This document shows, in pieces, positions 44,483 to 52,223 of a DNA stretch of 64,000 nucleotides; positions within the stretch are counted from its first letter, which is position 1; each line of letters opens with the position of its first letter. Both the position numbers and the translations under genes were made by a program. Origin of the DNA: OLB6 sp964493635 (GTDB lineage: Bacteria; Bacteroidota; Ignavibacteria; Kapaibacteriales; Kapaibacteriaceae). The DNA lies in assembly GCA_964493635.1 (NCBI GenBank), contig CAZBOW010000007.1, forward strand, positions 1 through 64,000, read 5' to 3'. The notes under the pieces were generated by a model. That model did no database searches and was not told the DNA's origin. It saw only the letters and a program-made list of their open reading frames with translations.

Positions 44483-46376
44483 GACCAATGCACGATACCA
44501 CCATCTCTATCCTGCCGGTTCACTTGGCCAATCAGATTGCGGCCGGTGAGGTGGTACAGCGGCCGGCATCGGTGGTCAAGGAGCTCGTGGAAAATGCTCT
44601 CGATGCCGGGGCAACGGCCATCACCGTGATCGTTCAGCAAGCTGGAAGCAAGCTGATGCATGTGATCGACAATGGCAAGGGGATGCATCGATCGGACGTT
44701 GAGCTCTCCATTGTGCGTCATGCTACGAGCAAGATCGCCACCGAGGCCGACCTGCATGCGATTCGCACGCTAGGGTTTCGTGGGGAGGCACTTGCCTCGA
44801 TCGCCGCTGTTGCCGAGGTAGAGATCCGATCTCGACGCACTGTCGACGACCTCGGGACGGTGCTCGTCTCGCATCCGGGACGCGAGGTTGTTGTGCGGTC
44901 GCAGGCCGCAGAGGTGGGCACGCAGGTGATGGTGCGTCAGCTTTTTGCGTCGGTTCCGGCTCGGAGGAAGTTCCTGAAGTCCGACGCCACGGAACTGCGG
45001 CACATCATCGATACCGTCCAACGTGCAGCGCTGGCCCGGCCAGATGTACGCTGGACTCTCAAGAATGATACCTCAACGATTCTGGACGTCGGGCCATCAG
45101 ATCTGTCGCAGCGCGCTGCGGCAGTCCTTTCCATCGATGGCAACCAGAGCGCATCGTCCTTGCTCGAGGTGTCGTTTTCCAACCACGGTATTGTGGTCGA
45201 GGGTCTTGTCGGATCTCCTGCGCTGGCCCGCACGACACGTAGCCAACAGTTCCTGTTCTTGCACGGCCGACCAATCGTCAGTCGAGCGCTCAGTCACGCG
45301 GTGGCCACGTCGTACGAGGCCCTGCTCCCGAATGGGAAACACCCACTCTTTGTGCTCCATCTCAGCCTTGATCCGCAGCGAGTGGATGTGAACGTTCATC
45401 CGCAGAAGCATGAGGTAAAGTTCGAGAACGAGCAACTCGTCTATCAGGTGGTTGAACACGCCGTGCGGGCAGCCCTTCAACAGGGTACGCTCGTACCGCA
45501 CATGCAGTACGCGCCGCAGATGCCTTCCGCGCCGTCGACGGGTCGTCTGCCCTCGGGTCGATCCATCTCTTCGCTTCCCGTGCTTCCGCCGGCCGCCCGT
45601 GCTTCGCGCCAGGCGATCACGCCGATCACGCCGATCACGCCGATNNNNNNNNNNNNNNNNNNNNNNNNNNNNNNNNNNNNNNNNNNNNNNNNNNNNNNNN
45701 NNNNNNNNNNNNNNNNNNNNNNNNNNNNNNNNNNNNNNNNNNNNCGATCACGCCGATCACGCCGATCACGCCGATGATTGTGCGCGAGCAGGTTGATCTA
45801 CTATTCGGCAGTGGGATGCCAGCTTCGGCGGGCGTGTTTCCGATCGGAGCGGAATTCGCCGGATCGGTGGTGGACAATGGGGTCATGATCGTGCATGTCC
45901 GTCGGGCACATGAGCGGATCCTCTATGAACGCATGTTGGAGCGTGCCACGGCCAACACCTCCAGTCAGGCACTGATGTTCCCAGTTCCGTTGCGCCTGTC
46001 GGCCGCCGAGCGCCAGCAGCTCGACGAGCTTCTCGATACGCTGCAGCACATGGGCTATCGGTTTGATCTGAGGACAACACCACCGTCGCTGACCGCCGTG
46101 CCCGTTAGCACCACCGCCGGCACTGAGCACGAGAGTCTGCGTGCCTTGCTGGAGACGGTGGACAACCTAGGTCGCCCTCTGGCCGATCAACAGCTGGAGC
46201 GACTTGTCGCACTAGCAGCCTCGCAGCAGGCCGTGCGCAGTAACCAACCGCGATCGGCAGCCGTGCTGCAGCAGATCGTGCAGGACGTGCTGGCCTGTGA
46301 TGTTCCAAACGTTACGCCCGGAGGCGAGCCGATCTACACCGTGATAACCTATGATGAGATTCACCAACGTTTGTAA
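44479..46376 (+). CDS. mutL: DNA mismatch repair protein MutL with degenerate endonuclease site (broken by gap)
   Basis: The N-terminal ATPase is complete: IAAGEVVQRPASVVKELVEN, DNGKGM, TLGFRGEALASIA and VDVNVHPQKHEVKF. A linker with ITP repeats runs into the gap at 45645 and out of it at 45745, in frame. The C-terminal dimerisation domain is present (QVDLLFGSG onwards), but its metal-site motifs are lost: DQHAxxE reads HVRRAHE, ACHxAxRA reads ASQQAVRS and CPHGRPT reads TPGGEPI. ATG 44479 overlaps the CrtC-like stop. It should still match mismatch signals to partners, but probably does not nick DNA. Confidence 0.93.
45614..45774. repeat. 9-bp minisatellite coding for Ile-Thr-Pro, spanning a scaffold gap
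   Basis: Units CGATCACGC are visible on both sides of the N run (45614-45644 and 45745-45774), more than three copies each side. They encode ITP repeats in the MutL linker. The assembly evidently broke because the array is longer than it could resolve, so the true copy number is unknown. Confidence 0.92.
45645..45744. other. Scaffold gap (100 N) in the mutL repeat
   Basis: A 100-N placeholder flanked by the same 9-bp repeat on both sides. Confidence 0.95.
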
Positions 46377-46382
46377 TGCCGC

Positions 46383-47021
46383 ATGACGATCTTCCGTATG
46401 CTACTCCTGCTGGTGGCCGTTCCGTTGGCCATGGTCATGGTCACGGTCAAGGCCATGGCCACCGAGCCCGATCCGGACTTTGATAGCCTTGTTGTGTGGA
46501 TGGAGGGGTCGTTCTCCAGCGCCCAGCAGGCTGCTGCTGACTCGCAGTACTTCCATGTGGATCTGCACATGACACGCATCTGGCGCGATCGTACCGACGG
46601 GGCGTGGTTCTACGTGGAACAGGCCATGGGGTCCACGCCGGACGCCCCTTACCGTCAGCGCGTCTACCATGTCCAACGGATTGAAGAGGGCATGTTGGAA
46701 TCGATTGTCTATGAGCTACGTGCTCCTGATGCTGTGGTGGGTGCGTGGAAGGATCCCTCTCGATTCGACGACCTCACACCGAAGCAGCTCGTGCTGCGCC
46801 GTGGTTGCGAGGTGTACCTTCAGGCCACGGGCACGAGCTTTATCGGAGGCACACACGGTACGGCCTGCCGCTCGGACCTGCGCGGAGCGAGCTATGCTTC
46901 CAGCGAAGTGACGATTATGGCCGATCGCATTGTGAGCTGGGACCGCGGATTCAACGCCGCGGACGAGCAAGTGTGGGGAGCGCGTGCCGGTGGATACGTC
47001 TTCCTGCGGATGCCCCGATAA
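46383..47021 (+). CDS. CpcT/CpeT-like exported protein
   Basis: A 212-aa protein with a signal peptide (MLLLLVAVPLAMVMVTVKAM) and the CpcT/CpeT family pattern: LVVWMEGSFSSAQQAAADSQ, WFYVEQAM, YRQRVYHVQRI, RRGCEVYL, CRSDLRGASYASSEV and SWDRGFNAADEQVWGARAGG. In cyanobacteria these are phycobilin lyases; in other bacteria the function is unknown, and export here argues against phycobiliprotein chemistry. It starts 6 bp after mutL. Confidence 0.85.
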   Translation: MTIFRMLLLLVAVPLAMVMVTVKAMATEPDPDFDSLVVWMEGSFSSAQQAAADSQYFHVDLHMTRIWRDRTDGAWFYVEQAMGSTPDAPYRQRVYHVQRIEEGMLESIVYELRAPDAVVGAWKDPSRFDDLTPKQLVLRRGCEVYLQATGTSFIGGTHGTACRSDLRGASYASSEVTIMADRIVSWDRGFNAADEQVWGARAGGYVFLRMPR

Positions 47022-47045
47022 GTGGGAATCGTCGTACCATCATCG

Positions 47046-47053
47046 TAGCTTTG
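47046..47053 (+). promoter_or_regulatory. TAnnTTTG promoter element for the enoyl-ACP reductase gene
   Basis: TAGCTTTG lies 31 bp before the ATG at 47085, with a GGAG ribosome-binding site between them. Confidence 0.5.
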
Positions 47054-47084
47054 TGCTTTCTGTTCACCGTGGAGAAATGCCCGC

Positions 47085-47906
47085 ATGTCCGTGTCGCATC
47101 AGTATGCTTTGATTCTTGGAGCGTCCAGTGGTTTTGGCAAGGCTGCAGCCGTGGCTCTTGCCAAGCAGGGGATGAATATTCTTGGAGTCCACCTGGATCG
47201 TGCGGCAGGAATGCAGCAGGTTGAAGAGCTCAAGTCCGAGCTCAGCTCCTACGGAGTGCGCCACCACTTTTGGAATGTGAACGCTGCTGATGCCGATCGC
47301 CGAGCTGAAGTACTCGATGCGATTGCTGCGGAGTTCGCCTCGCACCCGGGCGCTACCATTCGATTGCTCTTGCACTCACTGGCCTTTGGTACTCTCAAGC
47401 CGTTTGTTTCAGCCGAGGGTGCCGATACCATCACGCAGAAAAGCATGGAGATGACCCTTGATGTGATGGCCAACTCCCTGATCTATTATACCCAGGATAT
47501 GGTGGGCAGGGGGCTGATGGCGCCGGGTGGGCGGATCGTTGGCCTAACCTCTGCCGGAGCCACGCGCGTGCTACCCATGTACGGTGCGGTGTCGGCTGCG
47601 AAGGCGGCCATGGAGAGCTACTGCCGACAGTTGGCCATGGAGTTGGCTCCATTTGGCATCACCGCCAATGCCATTCGGGCTGGTGTGACCTACACCCCGG
47701 CACTGTCGAAGATTCCGGGTAGCGACGTCATCATGAACAACGCCTTCATGCGGAATCCCTACCACCGCCTCACAACACCCGAGGACGTTGCGAACGTCCT
47801 TACGCTGCTGGTCCGCGACGAGGCGTCGTGGATCAACGGCGAAGTCCTTGGTGTGGACGGCGGGGAAGATGCCGTAGACCTCACCTGGTGGAAGCCGCAG
47901 GCCTAG
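47085..47906 (+). CDS. fabL: Enoyl-ACP reductase of the FabL/FabI-like SDR type
   Basis: A 273-aa short-chain reductase. The NAD(P) motif is ALILGASSGFGKAAA, the classical GxxxGxG as in FabL rather than FabI. The active site is YGAVSAAKAAMES, with Tyr and Lys six residues apart, the spacing of enoyl reductases rather than the YxxxK of common SDRs. WINGEVLGVDGGED closes the protein. It probably does the final reduction of fatty-acid elongation. RBS GGAG at about 47070. Its stop lies at the edge of a palindromic repeat shared with the convergent gene. Confidence 0.78.
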   Translation: MSVSHQYALILGASSGFGKAAAVALAKQGMNILGVHLDRAAGMQQVEELKSELSSYGVRHHFWNVNAADADRRAEVLDAIAAEFASHPGATIRLLLHSLAFGTLKPFVSAEGADTITQKSMEMTLDVMANSLIYYTQDMVGRGLMAPGGRIVGLTSAGATRVLPMYGAVSAAKAAMESYCRQLAMELAPFGITANAIRAGVTYTPALSKIPGSDVIMNNAFMRNPYHRLTTPEDVANVLTLLVRDEASWINGEVLGVDGGEDAVDLTWWKPQA

Positions 47907-47936
47907 GTAGGCCTAGGTAGGCCTACCTAGGCCTAC
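47899..47936. repeat. 10-bp direct repeats forming a 30-bp perfect palindrome between convergent genes
   Basis: AGGCCTAGGT repeats twice and then turns over to its inverse. Bases 47907-47936 are identical to their own reverse complement. Both flanking stop codons are in or beside it. It can form a long cruciform or hairpin and probably ends transcription from both sides. Confidence 0.88.
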
Positions 47937-49297
47937 AGATACGCCAGCACATCGTGTCGGGTGAGGATACCCGTTGGTCGGCCAAATTCAGCCACAACAA
48001 CTAACGGCTCGGTGCGCAGTGCGCTGATCGCCGTCTCGATGGGTTGGTGCCCGTCGATGATGCTGGGGGCCTCGGCCATTACGGAGGCAACCTGCAACGA
48101 CAGCGTATCACGATTGGCGATCACCGCCGCCATGAGCTTGTTTTCGCGCACCACCCCACGCACCTGTTCGGCTTCCAGAACCGGGACGCCACTGAGTTCG
48201 TAGGAGCTCATCAGGGCAAGTGCTTCTTGTACGGTTGCCTGAGGCGGAAGCGAAACCAGTGCCGGCAGTGTGCCACGCTGATGCTTTGCCGCCATGGCAT
48301 CACCCACCGTAATCTGGGCGGCCTCCTCAAGCAGGTCCTTCTCCTTGAGCCATTCGTCGCTGTGGTGTTTGGTCAGGTAGCGCTCGCCGGTATCGCACAC
48401 GATCGCTACAACAACGGCATCCTTCGGCAGGGTTCGGGCAACCTTCAGCGCTGCTGCCACATTCATCCCTGAGGATCCACCGCAGAAGATGCCCTCCTCG
48501 CGCGCGAGGTGGCGCGCCATGGTGAAAGCTTCGAGGTCGGTGATGTTTAGGATCTCGTCGATGAGCGACAAATCCAGATTTGCTGGAATGCGCTCTTGAC
48601 CCACACCTTCAACCAGGTACGGAGAGGCGTCCACGAGGACTCCCGTTTCCTTGTAGGTTTTGATACACGATCCCAGGGGGTCGGCGGCAATCACCTGGAT
48701 CTTCGGATTCATGGATTTCAAGTACCGTGCCGTACCCGAGATTGTCCCTCCGGTACCAATCCCAGCAATGAAGTGCGTGATCGTGCCATCGGTGTCGGAC
48801 CAGATCTCCGGCCCGGTGGTTTCGGTGTGGATGGCGGGATTGGCGCCGTTATCGTACTGATTGAGCATCACGGCACCCGGCAGCTCTTCGGCAAGTCGCT
48901 TGGCGGTGTTCCAATAGTATTCCGGCGATGACATCTTCGCCGCACTCGATACGATCAGGACATCCGCACCCAGCGCTTTGAGGTATCGGACACGCTCTTG
49001 GGAAGCTTTGTCGGTCATCACGAACAGACAGCGATATCCTTTCAATCGGGCTGCCAGCGCAAGGCCAATACCCGTGTTGCCGCTGGTCGGTTCAATAATC
49101 AGGTCGCCGGGCTTCAGTAGGCCGTCGCGCTCTGCCGCCTCGATCATGGCAATACCGATGCGATCCTTCACCGATCCACCGGGATTCATGCTTTCGAGCT
49201 TTACCAGGACGGTAGCTTCGATGCCATGGGCAACATTGTTCAGGCGCACCAGAGGTGTCCGTCCGATGAGCGATAGAATACTGCTGTGGATCGTCAT
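47933..49297 (-). CDS. cbs: Cystathionine beta-synthase
   Basis: A 454-aa PLP enzyme that joins serine and homocysteine. The PLP Lys is in NPGGSVKDRIG near residue 44; EPTSGNTGIGLA and the phosphate loop GIGTGGTISGTARYL follow. Two C-terminal CBS domains (VGDAMAAKHQRG onwards, ending TGILTRHDVLAYL) resemble eukaryotic CBS and probably bind nucleotides. Coupled to the upstream ABC transporter gene by ATGA. Confidence 0.93.
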   Translation of the reverse strand: MTIHSSILSLIGRTPLVRLNNVAHGIEATVLVKLESMNPGGSVKDRIGIAMIEAAERDGLLKPGDLIIEPTSGNTGIGLALAARLKGYRCLFVMTDKASQERVRYLKALGADVLIVSSAAKMSSPEYYWNTAKRLAEELPGAVMLNQYDNGANPAIHTETTGPEIWSDTDGTITHFIAGIGTGGTISGTARYLKSMNPKIQVIAADPLGSCIKTYKETGVLVDASPYLVEGVGQERIPANLDLSLIDEILNITDLEAFTMARHLAREEGIFCGGSSGMNVAAALKVARTLPKDAVVVAIVCDTGERYLTKHHSDEWLKEKDLLEEAAQITVGDAMAAKHQRGTLPALVSLPPQATVQEALALMSSYELSGVPVLEAEQVRGVVRENKLMAAVIANRDTLSLQVASVMAEAPSIIDGHQPIETAISALRTEPLVVVAEFGRPTGILTRHDVLAYL

Positions 49298-51063
49298 GAG
49301 AGCTGTTCCTCCAAGAGTTGACGTTGATAGGTTTCTGCGTAGTGACCGCCGAGCTCCAGAAGAGCATCATGACGGCCCCGTTCGGTAACAACACCGTCCT
49401 GCAGAACAAGGATGGTGTCGCAGTGCTGCAAGGTGGAGATACGATGGGCAATGATGATCGTGGTGCGATCTCGCATCACAGCGGTCAGCTCTTCGACAAT
49501 TCGGGCTTCGGTGTGGGTATCCACCGCGGAGAGCGCATCGTCCAAGATGAGGATTGCCGGCTGGCAGGCGATGGCACGAGCAAGTGCCGTACGCTGCTTT
49601 TGCCCTCCGGACAATGTTACGCCGCGCTCTCCGACAACAGTGTCGTATCCGTTGGGCAGGCGTTGGATGTCGCCATCGATGTGGGCACGCTCGGCAGCCG
49701 TGCGAACCATCTCATCGGAAGCATCCGGCCGACCAAACCGAATGTTCTCGGCGATGGTTTCGCTAAACAAAAACGATTCCTGCGGCACAACAGCAATACC
49801 GGATCGCAGGACGTCTAGGGGAATGGTACGGACGTCGTGACCATCAATGAGTACCGTGCCGTTAGTAGCATCAAACAACCGCGGGATCAGGTTCATGATC
49901 GAGGACTTCCCGCTGCCAACGGGCCCCAGAATACCCAGAGAGCCCCCTACGGGAACGTGGAACGACACGTCTCGCAACGCTGGAGTGGTTCCCGATGGAT
50001 ACTGGAGCCAGACGTCGCGGAAGGTGATTTCGCCGGCCAGGCGGGTAATCGTTCGATCGGTCTGTGCGGTATCGGCGATGGTAGGATGGCTATCCAGGAT
50101 CACACCCAAGCGGCCCATGGATGCCGCACCGCGCTGAATCATGCCGGTGACCCATCCGATAGCACCAATCGGCCAGATCATCTGGTTCAGGTAGATGAAG
50201 AACTGCGTCAGATCGCCCACCGTGAAGCTCGACCCAATCACCAGCCATCCGCCAACCCCCAGCACAACGATGTAGGATAGGTTGAACAGCACGGTCATTG
50301 ATGGCATCATGAATGCTTGAACACGGGCGAGTGAAAGGCTCTTGCGATAGTAGTCCGTGCTATGCTCGTCGAAGCGCGCCGACTCTTCTTCTTCCCGATC
50401 GTAGGCCCGCACCACGCGAATTCCGGAGAAGGCTTCTTGAGCGTGCGTGGTCACCAGCTCGTACTGCTCCTGCACGGTATGGTATCGCTGGTGGATCTTC
50501 CTACCAAGGGTGTAGGTGGCCCACGCGATGAACGGAATGGGCACTACAATGGCCAGCGTGAGCACTGGACTGATGATCATCATCCACGACAGGGCAAAGA
50601 GAAACACCGTGACCGTATTGGCGGTGTACATGATGGCCGGTCCGATAAAGGCCCGTACCGATTGGATGTCGTTGGTAAAGTGGGCCAGCAGCGAGCCCGT
50701 TGAACGGTCGTGGTAGAAGGCCTGATCCTGGAACTGCAGTGCAGCGAGGAAGTCGTTCCGAAGATCTTCCTCAACCCTGCGCGACATCACAATAATGGTG
50801 CGTCGAGTGGCAAACATTCCTAGCCCACTGCCAAGGGTGAGCAGCAGGATCAGTAGGATCGGCTGGAGAATATGCTCCGTGCCGGTGTACGTCCCGGCCT
50901 TGAAGCCGTCGACGGCTGCCCCTACGATGCGCGGAATGGTCGTCGACGACACATTGGAAATCGTAATGAAGACCAGTCCCCACACAATCAAGCGTTGATA
51001 GCGCTTTAGGTAGGGGGCTAGGCGGCGTAGCTCGCTAAGGGAACGGGTTGGTCGATCTGCCAT
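49294..51063 (-). CDS. ABC exporter, MsbA/MDR-like, fused membrane and ATPase domains
   Basis: A 589-aa half-transporter with six membrane helices (about 20-320) and an ATPase with Walker A GPVGSGKSSIMN, signature LSGGQKQR and Walker B ILILDDALSAVD. It is in the lipid/drug exporter class. The substrate is not evident; location between aldolase and CBS genes says little. Its ATG shares a base with the aldolase stop (TGATG on the coding strand). Confidence 0.9.
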   Translation of the reverse strand: MADRPTRSLSELRRLAPYLKRYQRLIVWGLVFITISNVSSTTIPRIVGAAVDGFKAGTYTGTEHILQPILLILLLTLGSGLGMFATRRTIIVMSRRVEEDLRNDFLAALQFQDQAFYHDRSTGSLLAHFTNDIQSVRAFIGPAIMYTANTVTVFLFALSWMMIISPVLTLAIVVPIPFIAWATYTLGRKIHQRYHTVQEQYELVTTHAQEAFSGIRVVRAYDREEEESARFDEHSTDYYRKSLSLARVQAFMMPSMTVLFNLSYIVVLGVGGWLVIGSSFTVGDLTQFFIYLNQMIWPIGAIGWVTGMIQRGAASMGRLGVILDSHPTIADTAQTDRTITRLAGEITFRDVWLQYPSGTTPALRDVSFHVPVGGSLGILGPVGSGKSSIMNLIPRLFDATNGTVLIDGHDVRTIPLDVLRSGIAVVPQESFLFSETIAENIRFGRPDASDEMVRTAAERAHIDGDIQRLPNGYDTVVGERGVTLSGGQKQRTALARAIACQPAILILDDALSAVDTHTEARIVEELTAVMRDRTTIIIAHRISTLQHCDTILVLQDGVVTERGRHDALLELGGHYAETYQRQLLEEQLS

Positions 51064-52127
51064 CAGGCGATGGTTACCTCAGGTGTAAGGTACACGTCTT
51101 GAATCGCCTGGAGGATCGCCACGCCATCGGCCATGGGCCGTTGGAAGGCTTTGCGACCGCTGATCAAGCCCATGCCGCCGGCTCGCTTGTTGATAACGGC
51201 CGTTGTTACCGCCTCGGCAAGATCGTGAGCACCCGAGGCTCCACCGGAGTTGATCAGGCCGATCCGTCCCATGTAACAGTTAGCTACTTGGTACCGGGTA
51301 AGGTCGATTGGATGATCGCTACTCAGTTCGGAATACATTCGGTCGTCGAGTTTTCCGTAGGACGACCCTCCCATATTCAGTGCGCGGAAGCCACCGTTGT
51401 TCTCCGGAAGCTTCTGCTTGATGATGTCGGCCTCGATGGTAACACCCAGATGGTTCGCCTGGCCCGTCAGGTCGGCCGCAACGTGATAATCCTTATCCTG
51501 TTTGAAGGCGGAATTGCGCACATAACACCACAGAATGGTGGCCATTCCCAACTCATGGGCCAGGGCAAACGCCTCGGCAATCTCAACGATCTGGCGGTTG
51601 CTCTCCTCGGAACCAAAATAGATCGTGGCGCCAACCGCGGCAGCCCCCATATCGGCAGCCTGTTGCACAGTGCCGAAGAGGATCTGATCGTAGCTATTCG
51701 GGTACGTCAAGAGTTGATTGTGGTTGATCTTCACCACAAACGGGATGCGGTGAGCATACTTTCGGGCTACACTCCCCAGCACGCCGAAGGTGGAGGCCAC
51801 AGCGTTACAGCCCCCTTCAATAGCGAGTCGGACAATATTCTCGGGATCGAAGTAGATGGGGTTCTTGGCAAACGAGGCCCCTGCGGAGTGCTCGATGCCT
51901 TGGTCGACTGGCAAAATGGACACGTATCCCGTTCCGGCCAGACGCCCGGTGTCAAGCATCCACTGCAGATTGCGCAACACATGCACATTGCGATCACTCG
52001 GTGCATAGATGGTATCCACCGTGGCGGAATTCGGCAGATGCAGCAGCTCCTTCGGAATGGTCGTGCAGGTATGGTTCAGCAGTGTGTCGGCCTGCGAACC
52101 CAGAAGTTCGGTAATGCGATCAATCAT
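51063..52127 (-). CDS. fbaB: Class I fructose-bisphosphate aldolase, FbaB/DhnA type
   Basis: A 354-aa Schiff-base aldolase of the archaeal/bacterial DhnA family, for glycolysis and gluconeogenesis. The conserved parts are VSILPVDQGIEHSAGASF, PFVVKINHNQ (Lys region), GATIYFGSEES, and INSGGASG. ATG 52127 is preferred over an upstream ATG because it follows a promoter-like element at about 30 nt. It is first of the aldolase-ABC-CBS operon. Confidence 0.9.
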   Translation of the reverse strand: MIDRITELLGSQADTLLNHTCTTIPKELLHLPNSATVDTIYAPSDRNVHVLRNLQWMLDTGRLAGTGYVSILPVDQGIEHSAGASFAKNPIYFDPENIVRLAIEGGCNAVASTFGVLGSVARKYAHRIPFVVKINHNQLLTYPNSYDQILFGTVQQAADMGAAAVGATIYFGSEESNRQIVEIAEAFALAHELGMATILWCYVRNSAFKQDKDYHVAADLTGQANHLGVTIEADIIKQKLPENNGGFRALNMGGSSYGKLDDRMYSELSSDHPIDLTRYQVANCYMGRIGLINSGGASGAHDLAEAVTTAVINKRAGGMGLISGRKAFQRPMADGVAILQAIQDVYLTPEVTIA

Positions 52128-52161
52128 GTGGGCACAGCTGGTAGTGAATGGATGACTGGTA

Positions 52162-52169
52162 CAAAAGTA
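52162..52169 (-). promoter_or_regulatory. TAnnTTTG promoter element for fbaB
   Basis: On the minus strand TACTTTTG lies 34 bp upstream of the fbaB ATG and just after the terminator hairpin of the preceding gene. Confidence 0.5.
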
Positions 52170-52170
52170 C

Positions 52171-52196
52171 AAAGGGTAGCTCGAGAGCTACCCTTT
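52171..52196 (-). terminator. Terminator hairpin after the type IX-secreted protein gene
   Basis: AAAGGGTAGCT and AGCTACCCTTT form a perfect 11-bp stem with a 4-nt loop. On the minus strand a short T-rich stretch follows. It separates the 52224-56918 gene from fbaB. Confidence 0.75.
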
Positions 52197-52223
52197 GGAT
52201 GACAATCAGCACGACTGCTGGTG

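Noticed and set aside
45614..45774. CRISPR-like repeats around the gap
   Set aside because: The units are 9 bp, directly tandem without spacers and in frame in mutL; not a CRISPR array.
51048..52202. 384-aa frame antisense to fbaB
   Set aside because: The minus strand carries a standard aldolase; this frame has no motif.
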